A stretch of 64,000 bases of DNA, taken from assembly GCA_036417435.1 (NCBI GenBank), contig JAZAQT010000221.1, positions 62,001-126,000 on the forward strand. The letters are read 5' to 3'. The first letter of the stretch is position 1. Each line of letters begins with the position of its first letter. Source of the stretch: Inia geoffrensis. Taxonomy: Eukaryota > Chordata > Mammalia > Artiodactyla > Iniidae. The position numbers and the translations under genes were made by a program. This document shows, piece by piece, positions 10,416 through 22,567 of the stretch. The notes beneath the pieces were generated by a model. The model made no database searches. It worked only from the letters and a program-made list of their open reading frames with translations, and was not told where the DNA came from.

Positions 10416-12151
10416 AACTCGAGTATCAGGGGGCGAAAATGGCGATGAGTTTTAGAAATTATGCCTGATCACTTCGTGGACCATATTCTGGGTTTTCCAT
10501 GCATATTTTAGCTGAAGGATAAATCCCTTAAACGTGGAGATTTGGGACCCGTGGAATGGGAACCATGCACCATTACCTCAAAGGGTCTGCATTCCCTCAC
10601 CAATGCTATCAGCCCCAAGTGTCCAGCCTTATCTCTCCCCCAGCTGTGGATGTAGAGGTGGTAAATCCAAGATTCCTCACAAGCCCTGAAGGACTTATTT
10701 AAGAATTTCTCTCTATTTCACAGTCCTTGTGTTTTGTTTTTCAAATTTATTTTTATAAGGGGATTTAGCTTATTGACACTGCTGTGTGTATGGTGCTGTA
10801 CACAAATGATTTTCTTATGGAGACCTATAAATGTATGGGTTTTAATTTTCTTCATAGTCAGGCATATTCCTAGCTTTTGAATACGGGGTGTTGAGTCCAT
10901 TTCGTTGAGCAAGGAGTAGGTCTTGTCTAATATATATTTGGCTTATGGAATGGTATCTGTCCTAATGTGAACCTCTGGTTTTATGCAGCCTCCCCACTCT
11001 CCTTTCCCCTTAAGCAAGCATAAGTTTCTTTTGTAAATGTGAGACTCTGTTGTGTTTTGTAATGCAGTTCACACGTAGCCGTGTTTACATTCCCGGTATT
11101 AGTGATATCTCATGATGTTTCTTTTTCTGTGTGACTTATTTCACTTAGAATCATCATAACTAAATCCTGTCATTATGCTGCTACTGGTGTGTTGCCATGG
11201 ATTTCATTGTTGAGTGATATTCCATTGTAGGGATATACCACAACTTCTATATCCATTTTTCTCTTTCTGGGCTATTAAAGTTGTGCCATAGTCAAGGATC
11301 CCGTACACAGAGCAGCCCCAAACTTTGGTGTGGCTGTGTCTTTTTCATTTAAATTTTCCGAATCTATAGCACCATAACTGGAAGTGCCCTAGGCTCTCTA
11401 GCTTGGTTTTTTCTTTGTTCCAGGAAACACCATCCACTTCTCCAGAGTGGCTGTTGGCAACTTACATCCCGCCCATCAGCATAACAAGGCTGCCGGTTCT
11501 CCACGGCCTGTCCTGCCTCTCTGGATTTTACACTTTTTTCGGACGGCCCTTTGGATCCGTGGGAAGTGAGACTTCCTTGTAGTGCGGATTTCCATTGCAG
11601 GCTTGCTTGGTTGGCCAAAAAGGGCGTATGCGTTTTTTCCTGAATATATTCAGGAAAAAACGCATACGCCCTTTTTGGCCAAGTGCATCACTGTCGAACT
11701 GCTGCCTCTTTTCCTACGCTTTCAGAGCAATTCTTATCTACCCCCTGATATCTGTTTTCTGCAATTCTGCGTCGCGTTCAAGTCCTCTTCACAGCCTTCC
11801 TTCAATAAATTTTTGGATGATAGGGGTCATTTGGAACTCTGCAGAATTGTGAGTTACAGTGCCAAAGATCTCCTTTTCTCAACTCGCTTTCTTGTGAGCT
11901 GACCGAAAACCCGAAGAATTGCTTCAGGCCCTAATCTCGTTCCGGCATGGCCCGCTGAGCCTTTGGTGAATTCTTCTTCCTGTAGGGAAATCAGAGTTCA
12001 ATGTGCCCGTCCAAACACATCGAGTTAGCCGCTCATTGGTTCTCCTTATTCCTGTTCATCTTCCACAGAAATTGCAAACTGTGCCAAACAAGAGGTCAAA
12101 GGCACTGACTCTCCAAGTGGGGAGAATGTTAATATCGCATCTGGAACGGCG
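10416..12151 (+). repeat. Satellite monomer 7
   Basis: Carries 'accaatgctatc', 'tcctagcttttg', 'agggatatacc' and 'ctgcagaattgtg', a combination identical by eye in monomers 9 and 13. Confidence 0.95.
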
Positions 12152-13887
12152 AACTCGAGTATCAGGGGGCGAAAATGGCGATGAGTTTTAGAAATTATGC
12201 CTGATCACTTCGTGGACCATATTCTGGGTTTTCCATGCATATTTTAGCTGAAGGATAAATCCCTTAAACGTGGAGATTTGGGACCCGTGGAATGGGAACC
12301 ATGCACCATTACCTCAAAGGGTCTGCATTCCCTCACCAATACTATCAGCCCCAAGTGTCCAGCCTTATCTCTCCCCCAGCTGTGGATGTAGAGGTGGTAA
12401 ATCCAAGATTCCTCACAAGCCCTGAAGGACTTATATAAGAATCTCTCTCTATTTCACAGTCCTTGTGTTTTGTTTTTCAAATTTATTTTTATAAGGGGAT
12501 TTAGCTTATTGACACTGCTGTGTGTATGGTGCTGTACACAAATGATTTTCTTATGGAGACCTATAAATGTATGGGTTTTAATTTTCTTCATAGTCAGGCA
12601 TATTCCTAGGTTTTGAATACGGGGTGTTGAGTCCATTTCGTTGAGCAAGGAGTAGGTCTTGTCTAATATATATTTGGCTTATGGAATGGTATCTGTCCTA
12701 ATGTGAACCTCTGGTTTTATGCAGCCTCCCCACTCTCCTTTCCCCTTAAGCAAGCATAAGTTTCTTTTGTAAATGTGAGACTCTGTTGTGTTTTGTAATG
12801 CAGTTCACACGTAGCCGTGTTTACATTCCCGGTATTAGTGATATCTTATGATGTTTCTTTTTCTGTGTGACTTATTTCACTTAGAATCATCATAACTAAA
12901 TCCTGTCATTATGCTGCTACTGGTGTGTTGCCATGGATTTCATTGTTGAGTGATATTCCATTGTAGGGATGTACCACAACTTCTATATCCATTTTTCTCT
13001 TTCTGGGCTATTAAAGTTGTGCCATAGTCAAGGATCCCGTACACAGAGCAGCCCCAAACTTTGGTGTGGCTGTGTCTTTTTCATTTAAATTTTCCGAATC
13101 TATAGCACCATAACTGGAAGTGCCCTAGGCTCTCTAGCTTGGTTTTTTCTTTGTTCCAGGAAACACCATCCACTTCTCCAGAGTGGCTGTTGGCAACTTA
13201 CATCCCGCCCATCAGCATAACAAGGCTGCCGGTTCTCCACGGCCTGTCCTGCCTCTCTGGATTTTACACTTTTTTCGGACGGCCCTTTGGATCCGTGGGA
13301 AGTGAGACTTCCTTGTAGTGCGGATTTCCATTGCAGGCTTGCTTGGTTGGCCAAAAAGGGCGTATGCGTTTTTTCCTGAATATATTCAGGAAAAAACGCA
13401 TACGCCCTTTTTGGCCAAGTGCATCACTGTTGAACTGCTGCCTCTTTTCCTACGCTTTCAGAGCAATTCTTATCTACCCCCTGATATCTGTTTTCTGCAA
13501 TTCTGCGTCGCGTTCAAGTCCTCTTCACAGCCTTCCTTCAATAAATTTTTGGATGATAGGGGTCATTTGGAACTCTGCAGGATTGTGAGTTACAGTGCCA
13601 AAGATCTCCTTTTCTCAACTCGCTTTCTTGTGAGCTGACCGAAAACCCGAAGAATTGCTTCAGGCCCTAATCTCGTTCCGGCATGGCCCGCTGAGCCTTT
13701 GGTGAATTCTTCTTCCTGTAGGGAAATCAGAGTTCAATGTGCCCGTCCAAACACATCGAGTTAGCCGCTCATTGGTTCTCCTTATTCCTGTTCATCTTCC
13801 ACAGAAATTGCAAACTGTGCCAAACAAGAGGTCAAAGGCACTGACTCTCCAAGTGGGGAGAATGTTAATATCGCATCTGGAACGGCG
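12152..13887 (+). repeat. Satellite monomer 8 (recombinant type)
   Basis: First part matches monomers 4 and 10 (TATATAAG then 'aatctctctc', 'cttatggag'). Later part matches monomer 6 ('gttgtgccatag', 'cataactgg', 'ggcaacttac'). The switch lies between about 12,570 and 13,020. Confidence 0.9.
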
Positions 13888-15623
13888 AACTCGAGTATCA
13901 GGGGGCGAAAATGGCGATGAGTTTTAGAAATTATGCCTGATCACTTCGTGGACCATATTCTGGGTTTTCCATGCATATTTTAGCTGAAGGATAAATCCCT
14001 TAAACGTGGAGATTTGGGACCCGTGGAATGGGAACCATGCACCATTACCTCAAAGGGTCTGCATTCCCTCACCAATGCTATCAGCCCCAAGTGTCCAGCC
14101 TTATCTCTCCCCCAGCTGTGGATGTAGAGGTGGTAAATCCAAGATTCCTCACAAGCCCTGAAGGACTTATTTAAGAATTTCTCTCTATTTCACAGTCCTT
14201 GTGTTTTGTTTTTCAAATTTATTTTTATAAGGGGATTTAGCTTATTGACACTGCTGTGTGTATGGTGCTGTACACAAATGATTTTCTTATGGAGACCTAT
14301 AAATGTATGGGTTTTAATTTTCTTCATAGTCAGGCATATTCCTAGCTTTTGAATACGGGGTGTTGAGTCCATTTCGTTGAGCAAGGAGTAGGTCTTGTCT
14401 AATATATATTTGGCTTATGGAATGGTATCTGTCCTAATGTGAACCTCTGGTTTTATGCAGCCTCCCCACTCTCCTTTCCCCTTAAGCAAGCATAAGTTTC
14501 TTTTGTAAATGTGAGACTCTGTTGTGTTTTGTAATGCAGTTCACACGTAGCCGTGTTTACATTCCCGGTATTAGTGATATCTCATGATGTTTCTTTTTCT
14601 GTGTGACTTATTTCACTTAGAATCATCATAACTAAATCCTGTCATTATGCTGCTACTGGTGTGTTGCCATGGATTTCATTGTTGAGTGATATTCCATTGT
14701 AGGGATATACCACAACTTCTATATCCATTTTTCTCTTTCTGGGCTATTAAAGTTGTGCCATAGTCAAGGATCCCGTACACAGAGCAGCCCCAAACTTTGG
14801 TGTGGCTGTGTCTTTTTCATTTAAATTTTCCGAATCTATAGCACCATAACTGGAAGTGCCCTAGGCTCTCTAGCTTGGTTTTTTCTTTGTTCCAGGAAAC
14901 ACCATCCACTTCTCCAGAGTGGCTGTTGGCAACTTACATCCCGCCCATCAGCATAACAAGGCTGCCGGTTCTCCACGGCCTGTCCTGCCTCTCTGGATTT
15001 TACACTTTTTTCGGACGGCCCTTTGGATCCGTGGGAAGTGAGACTTCCTTGTAGTGCGGATTTCCATTGCAGGCTTGCTTGGTTGGCCAAAAAGGGCGTA
15101 TGCGTTTTTTCCTGAATATATTCAGGAAAAAACGCATACGCCCTTTTTGGCCAAGTGCATCACTGTCGAACTGCTGCCTCTTTTCCTACGCTTTCAGAGC
15201 AATTCTTATCTACCCCCTGATATCTGTTTTCTGCAATTCTGCGTCGCGTTCAAGTCCTCTTCACAGCCTTCCTTCAATAAATTTTTGGATGATAGGGGTC
15301 ATTTGGAACTCTGCAGAATTGTGAGTTACAGTGCCAAAGATCTCCTTTTCTCAACTCGCTTTCTTGTGAGCTGACCGAAAACCCGAAGAATTGCTTCAGG
15401 CCCTAATCTCGTTCCGGCATGGCCCGCTGAGCCTTTGGTGAATTCTTCTTCCTGTAGGGAAATCAGAGTTCAATGTGCCCGTCCAAACACATCGAGTTAG
15501 CCGCTCATTGGTTCTCCTTATTCCTGTTCATCTTCCACAGAAATTGCAAACTGTGCCAAACAAGAGGTCAAAGGCACTGACTCTCCAAGTGGGGAGAATG
15601 TTAATATCGCATCTGGAACGGCG
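13888..15623 (+). repeat. Satellite monomer 9
   Basis: Carries the same rare-variant set as monomer 7, at an offset of 3,472 bp (two monomers). I could not find a difference between them by eye. Confidence 0.95.
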
Positions 15624-17359
15624 AACTCGAGTATCAGGGGGCGAAAATGGCGATGAGTTTTAGAAATTATGCCTGATCACTTCGTGGACCATATTCTGGG
15701 TTTTCCATGCATATTTTAGCTGAAGGATAAATCCCTTAAACGTGGAGATTTGGGACCCGTGGAATGGGAACCATGCACCATTACCTCAAAGGGTCTGCAT
15801 TCCCTCACCAATACTATCAGCCCCAAGTGTCCAGCCTTATCTCTCCCCCAGCTGTGGATGTAGAGGTGGTAAATCCAAGATTCCTCACAAGCCCTGAAGG
15901 ACTTATATAAGAATCTCTCTCTATTTCACAGTCCTTGTGTTTTGTTTTTCAAATTTATTTTTATAAGGGGATTTAGCTTATTGACACTGCTGTGTGTATG
16001 GTGCTGTACACAAATGATTTTCTTATGGAGACCTATAAATGTATGGGTTTTAATTTTCTTCATAGTCAGGCATATTCCTAGGTTTTGAATACGGGGTGTT
16101 GAGTCCATTTCGTTGAGCAAGGAGTAGGTCTTGTCTAATATATATTTGGCTTATGGAATGGTATCTGTCCTAATGTGAACCTCTGGTTTTATGCAGCCTC
16201 CCCACTCTCCTTTCCCCTTAAGCAAGCATAAGTTTCTTTTGTAAATGTGAGACTCTGTTGTGTTTTGTAATGCAGTTCACACGTAGCCGTGTTTACATTC
16301 CCGGTATTAGTGATATCTTATGATGTTTCTTTTTCTGTGTGACTTATTTCACTTAGAATCATCATAACTAAATCCTGTCATTATGCTGCTACTGGTGTGT
16401 TGCCATGGATTTCATTGTTGAGTGATATTCCATTGTAGGGATGTACCACAACTTCTATATCCATTTTTCTCTTTCTGGGCTATTAAAGTTGTACCATAGT
16501 CAAGGATCCCGTACACAGAGCAGCCCCAAACTTTGGTGTGGCTGTGTCTTTTTCATTTAAATTTTCCGAATCTATAGCACCATAAGAGGAAGTGCCCTAG
16601 GTTCTCTAGCTTGGTTTTTTCTTTGTTCCAGGAAACACCATCCACTTCTCCAGAGTGGCTGTTGGCAATTTACATCCCGCCCATCAGCATAACAAGGCTG
16701 CCGGTTCTCCACGGCCTGTCCTGCCTCTCTGGATTTTACACTTTTTTCGGACGGCCCTTTGGATCGGTGGGAAGTGAGACTTCCTTGTAGTGCGGATTTC
16801 CATTGCAGGCTTGCTTGGTTGGCCAAAAAGGGCGTATGCGTTTTTTCCTGAATATATTCAGGAAAAAACGCATACGCCCTTTTTGGCCAAGTGCATCACT
16901 GTTGAACTGCTGCCTCTTTTCCTACGCTTTCAGAGCAATTCTGATCTACCCCCTGATATCTGTTTTCTGCAATTCTGCGTCGCGTTCAAGTCCTCTTCAC
17001 AGCCTTCCTTCAATAAATTTTTGGATGATAGGGGTCATTTGGAACTCTGCAGGATTGTGAGTTACAGTGCCAAAGATCTCCTTTTCTCAACTCGCTTTCT
17101 TGTGAGCTGACCGAAAACCCGAAGAATTGCTTCAGGCCCTAATCTCGTTCCGGCATGGCCCGCTGAGCCTTTGGTGAATTCTTCTTCCTGTAGGGAAATC
17201 AGAGTTCAATGTGCCCGTCCAAACACATCGAGTTAGCCGCTCATTGGTTCTCCGTATTCCTGTTCATCTTCCACAGAAATTGCAAACTGTGCCAAACAAG
17301 AGGTCAAAGGCACTGACTCTCCAAGTGGGGAGAATGTTAATATCGCATCTGGAACGGCG
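15624..17359 (+). repeat. Satellite monomer 10
   Basis: Partner of monomer 4 at +10,416. Differs at 'taggttctctagc' and by lacking the two private changes of monomer 4. Confidence 0.95.
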
Positions 17360-19095
17360 AACTCGAGTATCAGGGGGCGAAAATGGCGATGAGTTTTAGA
17401 AATTATGCCTGATCACTTCGTGGACCATATTCTGGGTTTTCCATGCATATTTTAGCTGAAGGATAAATCCCTTAAACGTGGAGATTTGGGACCCGTGGAA
17501 TGGGAACCATGCACCATTACCTCAAAGGGTCTGCATTCCCTCACCAATACTATCAGCCCCAAGTGTCCAGCCTTATCTCTCCCCCAGCTGTGGATGTAGA
17601 GGTGGTAAATCCAAGATTCCTCACAAGCCCTGAAGGACTTATATAAGAATTTCTCTCTATTTCACAGTCCTTGTGTTTTGTTTTTCAAATTTATTTTTAT
17701 AAGGGGATTTAGCTTATTGACACTGCTGTGTGTATGGTGCTGTACACAAATGATTCTCTTACGGAGACCTATAAATGTAAGCGTTTTAATTTTCTTCATA
17801 GTCAGGCATATTCCTAGGTTTTGAATACGGGGTGTTGAGTCCATTTCGTTGAGCAAGGAGTAGGTCTTGTCTAATACATATTTGGCTTATGGAATGGTAT
17901 CTGTCCTAATGTGAACCTCTGGTTTTATGCAGCCTCCCCACTCTCCTTTCCCCTTAAGCAAGCATAAGTTTCTTTTGTAAATGTGAGACTCTGTTGTGTT
18001 TTGTAATGCAGTTCACACGTAGCCGTGTTTACATTCCCGGTATTAGTGATATCTTATGATGTTTCTTTTTCTGTGTGACTTATTTCACTTAGAATCATCA
18101 TAACTAAATCCTGTCATTATGCTGCTACTGGTGTGTTGCCATGGATTTCATTGTTGAGTGATATTCCATTGTAGGGATGTACCACAACTTCTATATCCAT
18201 TTTTCTCTTTCTGGGCTATTAAAGTTGTGCCATAGTCAAGGATCCCGTACACAGAGCAGCCCCAAACTTTGGTGTGGCTGTGTCTTTTTCATTTAAATTT
18301 TCCGAATCTATAGCACCATAACTGGAAGTGCCCTAGGCTCTCTAGCTTGGTTTTTTCTTTGTTCCAGGAAACACCATCCACTTCTCCAGAGTGGCTGTTG
18401 GCAACTTACATCCCGCCCATCAGCATAACAAGGCTGCCGGTTCTCCACGGCCTGTCCTGCCTCTCTGGATTTTCCACTTTTTTCGGACGGCCCTTTGGAT
18501 CCGTGGGAAGTGAGACTTCCTTGTAGTGCGGATTTCCATTGCAGGCTTGCTTGGTTGGCCAAAAAGGGCGTATGCGTTTTTTCCTGAATATATTCAGGAA
18601 AAAACGCATACGCCCTTTTTGGCCAAGTGCATCACTGTTGAACTGCTGCCTCTTTTCCTACGCTTTCAGAGCAATTCTTATCTACCCCCTGATATCTGTT
18701 TTCTGCAATTCTGCGTCGCGTTCAAGTCCTCTTCACAGCCTTCCTTCAATAAATTTTTGGATGATAGGGGTCATTTGGAACTCTGCAGGATTGTGAGTTA
18801 CAGTGCCAAAGATCTCCTTTTCTCAACTCGCTTTCTTGTGAGCTGACCGAAAACCCGAAGAATTGCTTCAGGCCCTAATCTCGTTCCGGCATGGCCCGCT
18901 GAGCCTTTGGTGAATTCTTCTTCCTGTAGGGAAATCAGAGTTCAATGTGCCCGTCCAAACACATCGAGTTAGCCGCTCATTGGTTCTCCTTATTCCTGTT
19001 CATCTTCCACAGAAATTGCAAACTGTGCCAAACAAGAGGTCAAAGGCACTGACTCTCCAAGTGGGGAGAATGTTAATATCGCATCTGGAACGGCG
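17360..19095 (+). repeat. Satellite monomer 11
   Basis: Partner of monomer 5 at +10,416. The visible difference is 'ttgaactgctg' where monomer 5 has 'ttgaattgctg'. Confidence 0.95.
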
Positions 19096-20831
19096 AACTC
19101 GAGTATCAGGGGGCGAAAATGGCGATGAGTTTTAGAAATTATGCCTGATCACTTCGTGGACCATATTCTGGGTTTTCCATGCATATTTTAGCTGAAGAAT
19201 AAATCCCTTAAACGTGGAGATTTGGGACCCGTGGAATGGGAACCATGCACCATTACCTCAAAGGGTCTGCATTCCCTCACCAATACTATCAGCCCAAAGT
19301 GTCCAGCCTTATCTCTCCCCCAGCTGTGGATGTAGAGGTGGTAAATCCAAGATTCCTCACAAGCCCTGAAGGACTTATATAAGAATTTCTCTCTATTTCA
19401 CAGTCCTTGTGTTTTGTTTTTCAAATTTATTTTTATAAGGGGATTTAGCTTATTGACACTGCTGTGTGTATGGTGCTGTACACAAATGATTTTCTTACGG
19501 AGACCTATAAATGTAAGCGTTTTAATTTTCTTCATAGTCAGGCATATTCCTAGGTTTTGAATACGGGGTGTTGAGTCCATTTCGTTGAGCAAGGAGTAGG
19601 TCTTGTCTAATATATATTTGGCTTATGGAATGGTATCTGTCCTAATGTGAACCTCTGGTTTTATGCAGCCTCCCCACTCTCCTTTCCCCTTAAGCAAGCA
19701 TAAGTTTCTTTTGTAAATGTGAGACTCTGTTGTGTTTTGTAATGCAGTTCACACGTAGCCGTGTTTACATTCCCGGTATTAGTGATATCTTATGATGTTT
19801 CTTTTTCTGTGTGACTTATTTCACTTAGAATCATCATAACTAAATCCTGTCATTATGCTGCTACTGGTGTGTTGCCATGGATTTCATTGTTGAGTGATAT
19901 TCCATTGTAGGGATGTACCACAACTTCTATATCCATTTTTCTCTTTCTGGGCTATTAAAGTTGTGCCATAGTCAAGGATCCCGTACACAGAGCAGCCCCA
20001 AATTTTGGTGTGGCTGTGTCTTTTTCATTTAAATTTTCCGAATCTATAGCACCATAACTGGAAGTGCCCTAGGCTCTCTAGCTTGGTTTTTTCTTTGTTC
20101 CAGGAAACACCATCCACTTCTCCAGAGTGGCTGTTGGCAACTTACATCCCGCCCATCAGCATAACAAGGCTGCCGGTTCTCCACGGCCTGTCCTGCCTCT
20201 CTGGATTTTACACTTTTTTCGGACGGCCCTTTGGATCCGTGGGAAGTGAGACTTCCTTGTAGTGCGGATTTCCATTGCAGGCTTGCTTGGTTGGCCAAAA
20301 AGGGCGTATGCGTTTTTTCCTGAATATATTCAGGAAAAAACGCATACGCCCTTTTTGGCCAAGTGCATCACTGTTGAACTGCTGCCTCTTTTCCTACGCT
20401 TTCAGAGCAATTCTTATCTACCCCCTGATATCTGTTTTCTGCAATTCTGCGTCGCGTTCAAGTCCTCTTCACAGCCTTCCTTCAATAAATTTTTGGATGA
20501 TAGGGGTCATTTGGAACTCTGCAGGATTGTGAGTTACAGTGCCAAAGATCTCCTTTTCTCAACTCGCTTTCTTGTGAGCTGACCGAAAACCCGAAGAATT
20601 GCTTCAGGCCCTAATCTCGTTCCGGCATGGCCCGCTGAGCCTTTGGTGAATTCTTCTTCCTGTAGGGAAATCAGAGTTCAATGTGCCCGTCCAAACACAT
20701 CGAGTTAGCCGCTCATTGGTTCTCCTTATTCCTGTTCATCTTCCACAGAAATTGCAAACTGTGCCAAACAAGAGGTCAAAGGCACTGACTCTCCAAGTGG
20801 GGAGAATGTTAATATCGCATCTGGAACGGCG
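19096..20831 (+). repeat. Satellite monomer 12
   Basis: Partner of monomer 6 at +10,416. Differs at 'gctgaagaataaatc', 'ccaaattttgg' and 'ctccacggcctg'. Confidence 0.95.
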
Positions 20832-22567
20832 AACTCGAGTATCAGGGGGCGAAAATGGCGATGAGTTTTAGAAATTATGCCTGATCACTTCGTGGACCAT
20901 ATTCTGGGTTTTCCATGCATATTTTAGCTGAAGGATAAATCCCTTAAACGTGGAGATTTGGGACCCGTGGAATGGGAACCATGCACCATTACCTCAAAGG
21001 GTCTGCATTCCCTCACCAATGCTATCAGCCCCAAGTGTCCAGCCTTATCTCTCCCCCAGCTGTGGATGTAGAGGTGGTAAATCCAAGATTCCTCACAAGC
21101 CCTGAAGGACTTATTTAAGAATTTCTCTCTATTTCACAGTCCTTGTGTTTTGTTTTTCAAATTTATTTTTATAAGGGGATTTAGCTTATTGACACTGCTG
21201 TGTGTATGGTGCTGTACACAAATGATTTTCTTATGGAGACCTATAAATGTATGGGTTTTAATTTTCTTCATAGTCAGGCATATTCCTAGCTTTTGAATAC
21301 GGGGTGTTGAGTCCATTTCGTTGAGCAAGGAGTAGGTCTTGTCTAATATATATTTGGCTTATGGAATGGTATCTGTCCTAATGTGAACCTCTGGTTTTAT
21401 GCAGCCTCCCCACTCTCCTTTCCCCTTAAGCAAGCATAAGTTTCTTTTGTAAATGTGAGACTCTGTTGTGTTTTGTAATGCAGTTCACACGTAGCCGTGT
21501 TTACATTCCCGGTATTAGTGATATCTCATGATGTTTCTTTTTCTGTGTGACTTATTTCACTTAGAATCATCATAACTAAATCCTGTCATTATGCTGCTAC
21601 TGGTGTGTTGCCATGGATTTCATTGTTGAGTGATATTCCATTGTAGGGATATACCACAACTTCTATATCCATTTTTCTCTTTCTGGGCTATTAAAGTTGT
21701 GCCATAGTCAAGGATCCCGTACACAGAGCAGCCCCAAACTTTGGTGTGGCTGTGTCTTTTTCATTTAAATTTTCCGAATCTATAGCACCATAACTGGAAG
21801 TGCCCTAGGCTCTCTAGCTTGGTTTTTTCTTTGTTCCAGGAAACACCATCCACTTCTCCAGAGTGGCTGTTGGCAACTTACATCCCGCCCATCAGCATAA
21901 CAAGGCTGCCGGTTCTCCACGGCCTGTCCTGCCTCTCTGGATTTTACACTTTTTTCGGACGGCCCTTTGGATCCGTGGGAAGTGAGACTTCCTTGTAGTG
22001 CGGATTTCCATTGCAGGCTTGCTTGGTTGGCCAAAAAGGGCGTATGCGTTTTTTCCTGAATATATTCAGGAAAAAACGCATACGCCCTTTTTGGCCAAGT
22101 GCATCACTGTCGAACTGCTGCCTCTTTTCCTACGCTTTCAGAGCAATTCTTATCTACCCCCTGATATCTGTTTTCTGCAATTCTGCGTCGCGTTCAAGTC
22201 CTCTTCACAGCCTTCCTTCAATAAATTTTTGGATGATAGGGGTCATTTGGAACTCTGCAGAATTGTGAGTTACAGTGCCAAAGATCTCCTTTTCTCAACT
22301 CGCTTTCTTGTGAGCTGACCGAAAACCCGAAGAATTGCTTCAGGCCCTAATCTCGTTCCGGCATGGCCCGCTGAGCCTTTGGTGAATTCTTCTTCCTGTA
22401 GGGAAATCAGAGTTCAATGTGCCCGTCCAAACACATCGAGTTAGCCGCTCATTGGTTCTCCTTATTCCTGTTCATCTTCCACAGAAATTGCAAACTGTGC
22501 CAAACAAGAGGTCAAAGGCACTGACTCTCCAAGTGGGGAGAATGTTAATATCGCATCTGGAACGGCG
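20832..22567 (+). repeat. Satellite monomer 13
   Basis: Third member of the monomer 7/9/13 set: 'accaatgctatc', 'agggatatacc' and 'ctgcagaattgtg'. Confidence 0.95.

Larger units (their letters stand above)
5208..12151 (+). repeat. Higher-order block, copy 1 (monomers 4-7)
   Basis: Four monomers (6,944 bp) whose private variants recur in order at 15624-22567. Monomer pairs 4/10, 5/11, 6/12 and 7/13 differ from each other at only a handful of sites by eye, fewer than adjacent monomers do. Confidence 0.9.
15624..22567 (+). repeat. Higher-order block, copy 2 (monomers 10-13)
   Basis: Offset from copy 1 is exactly 10,416 bp, six monomers. The match ends with monomer 13; monomer 14 does not match monomer 8. 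Confidence 0.9.
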
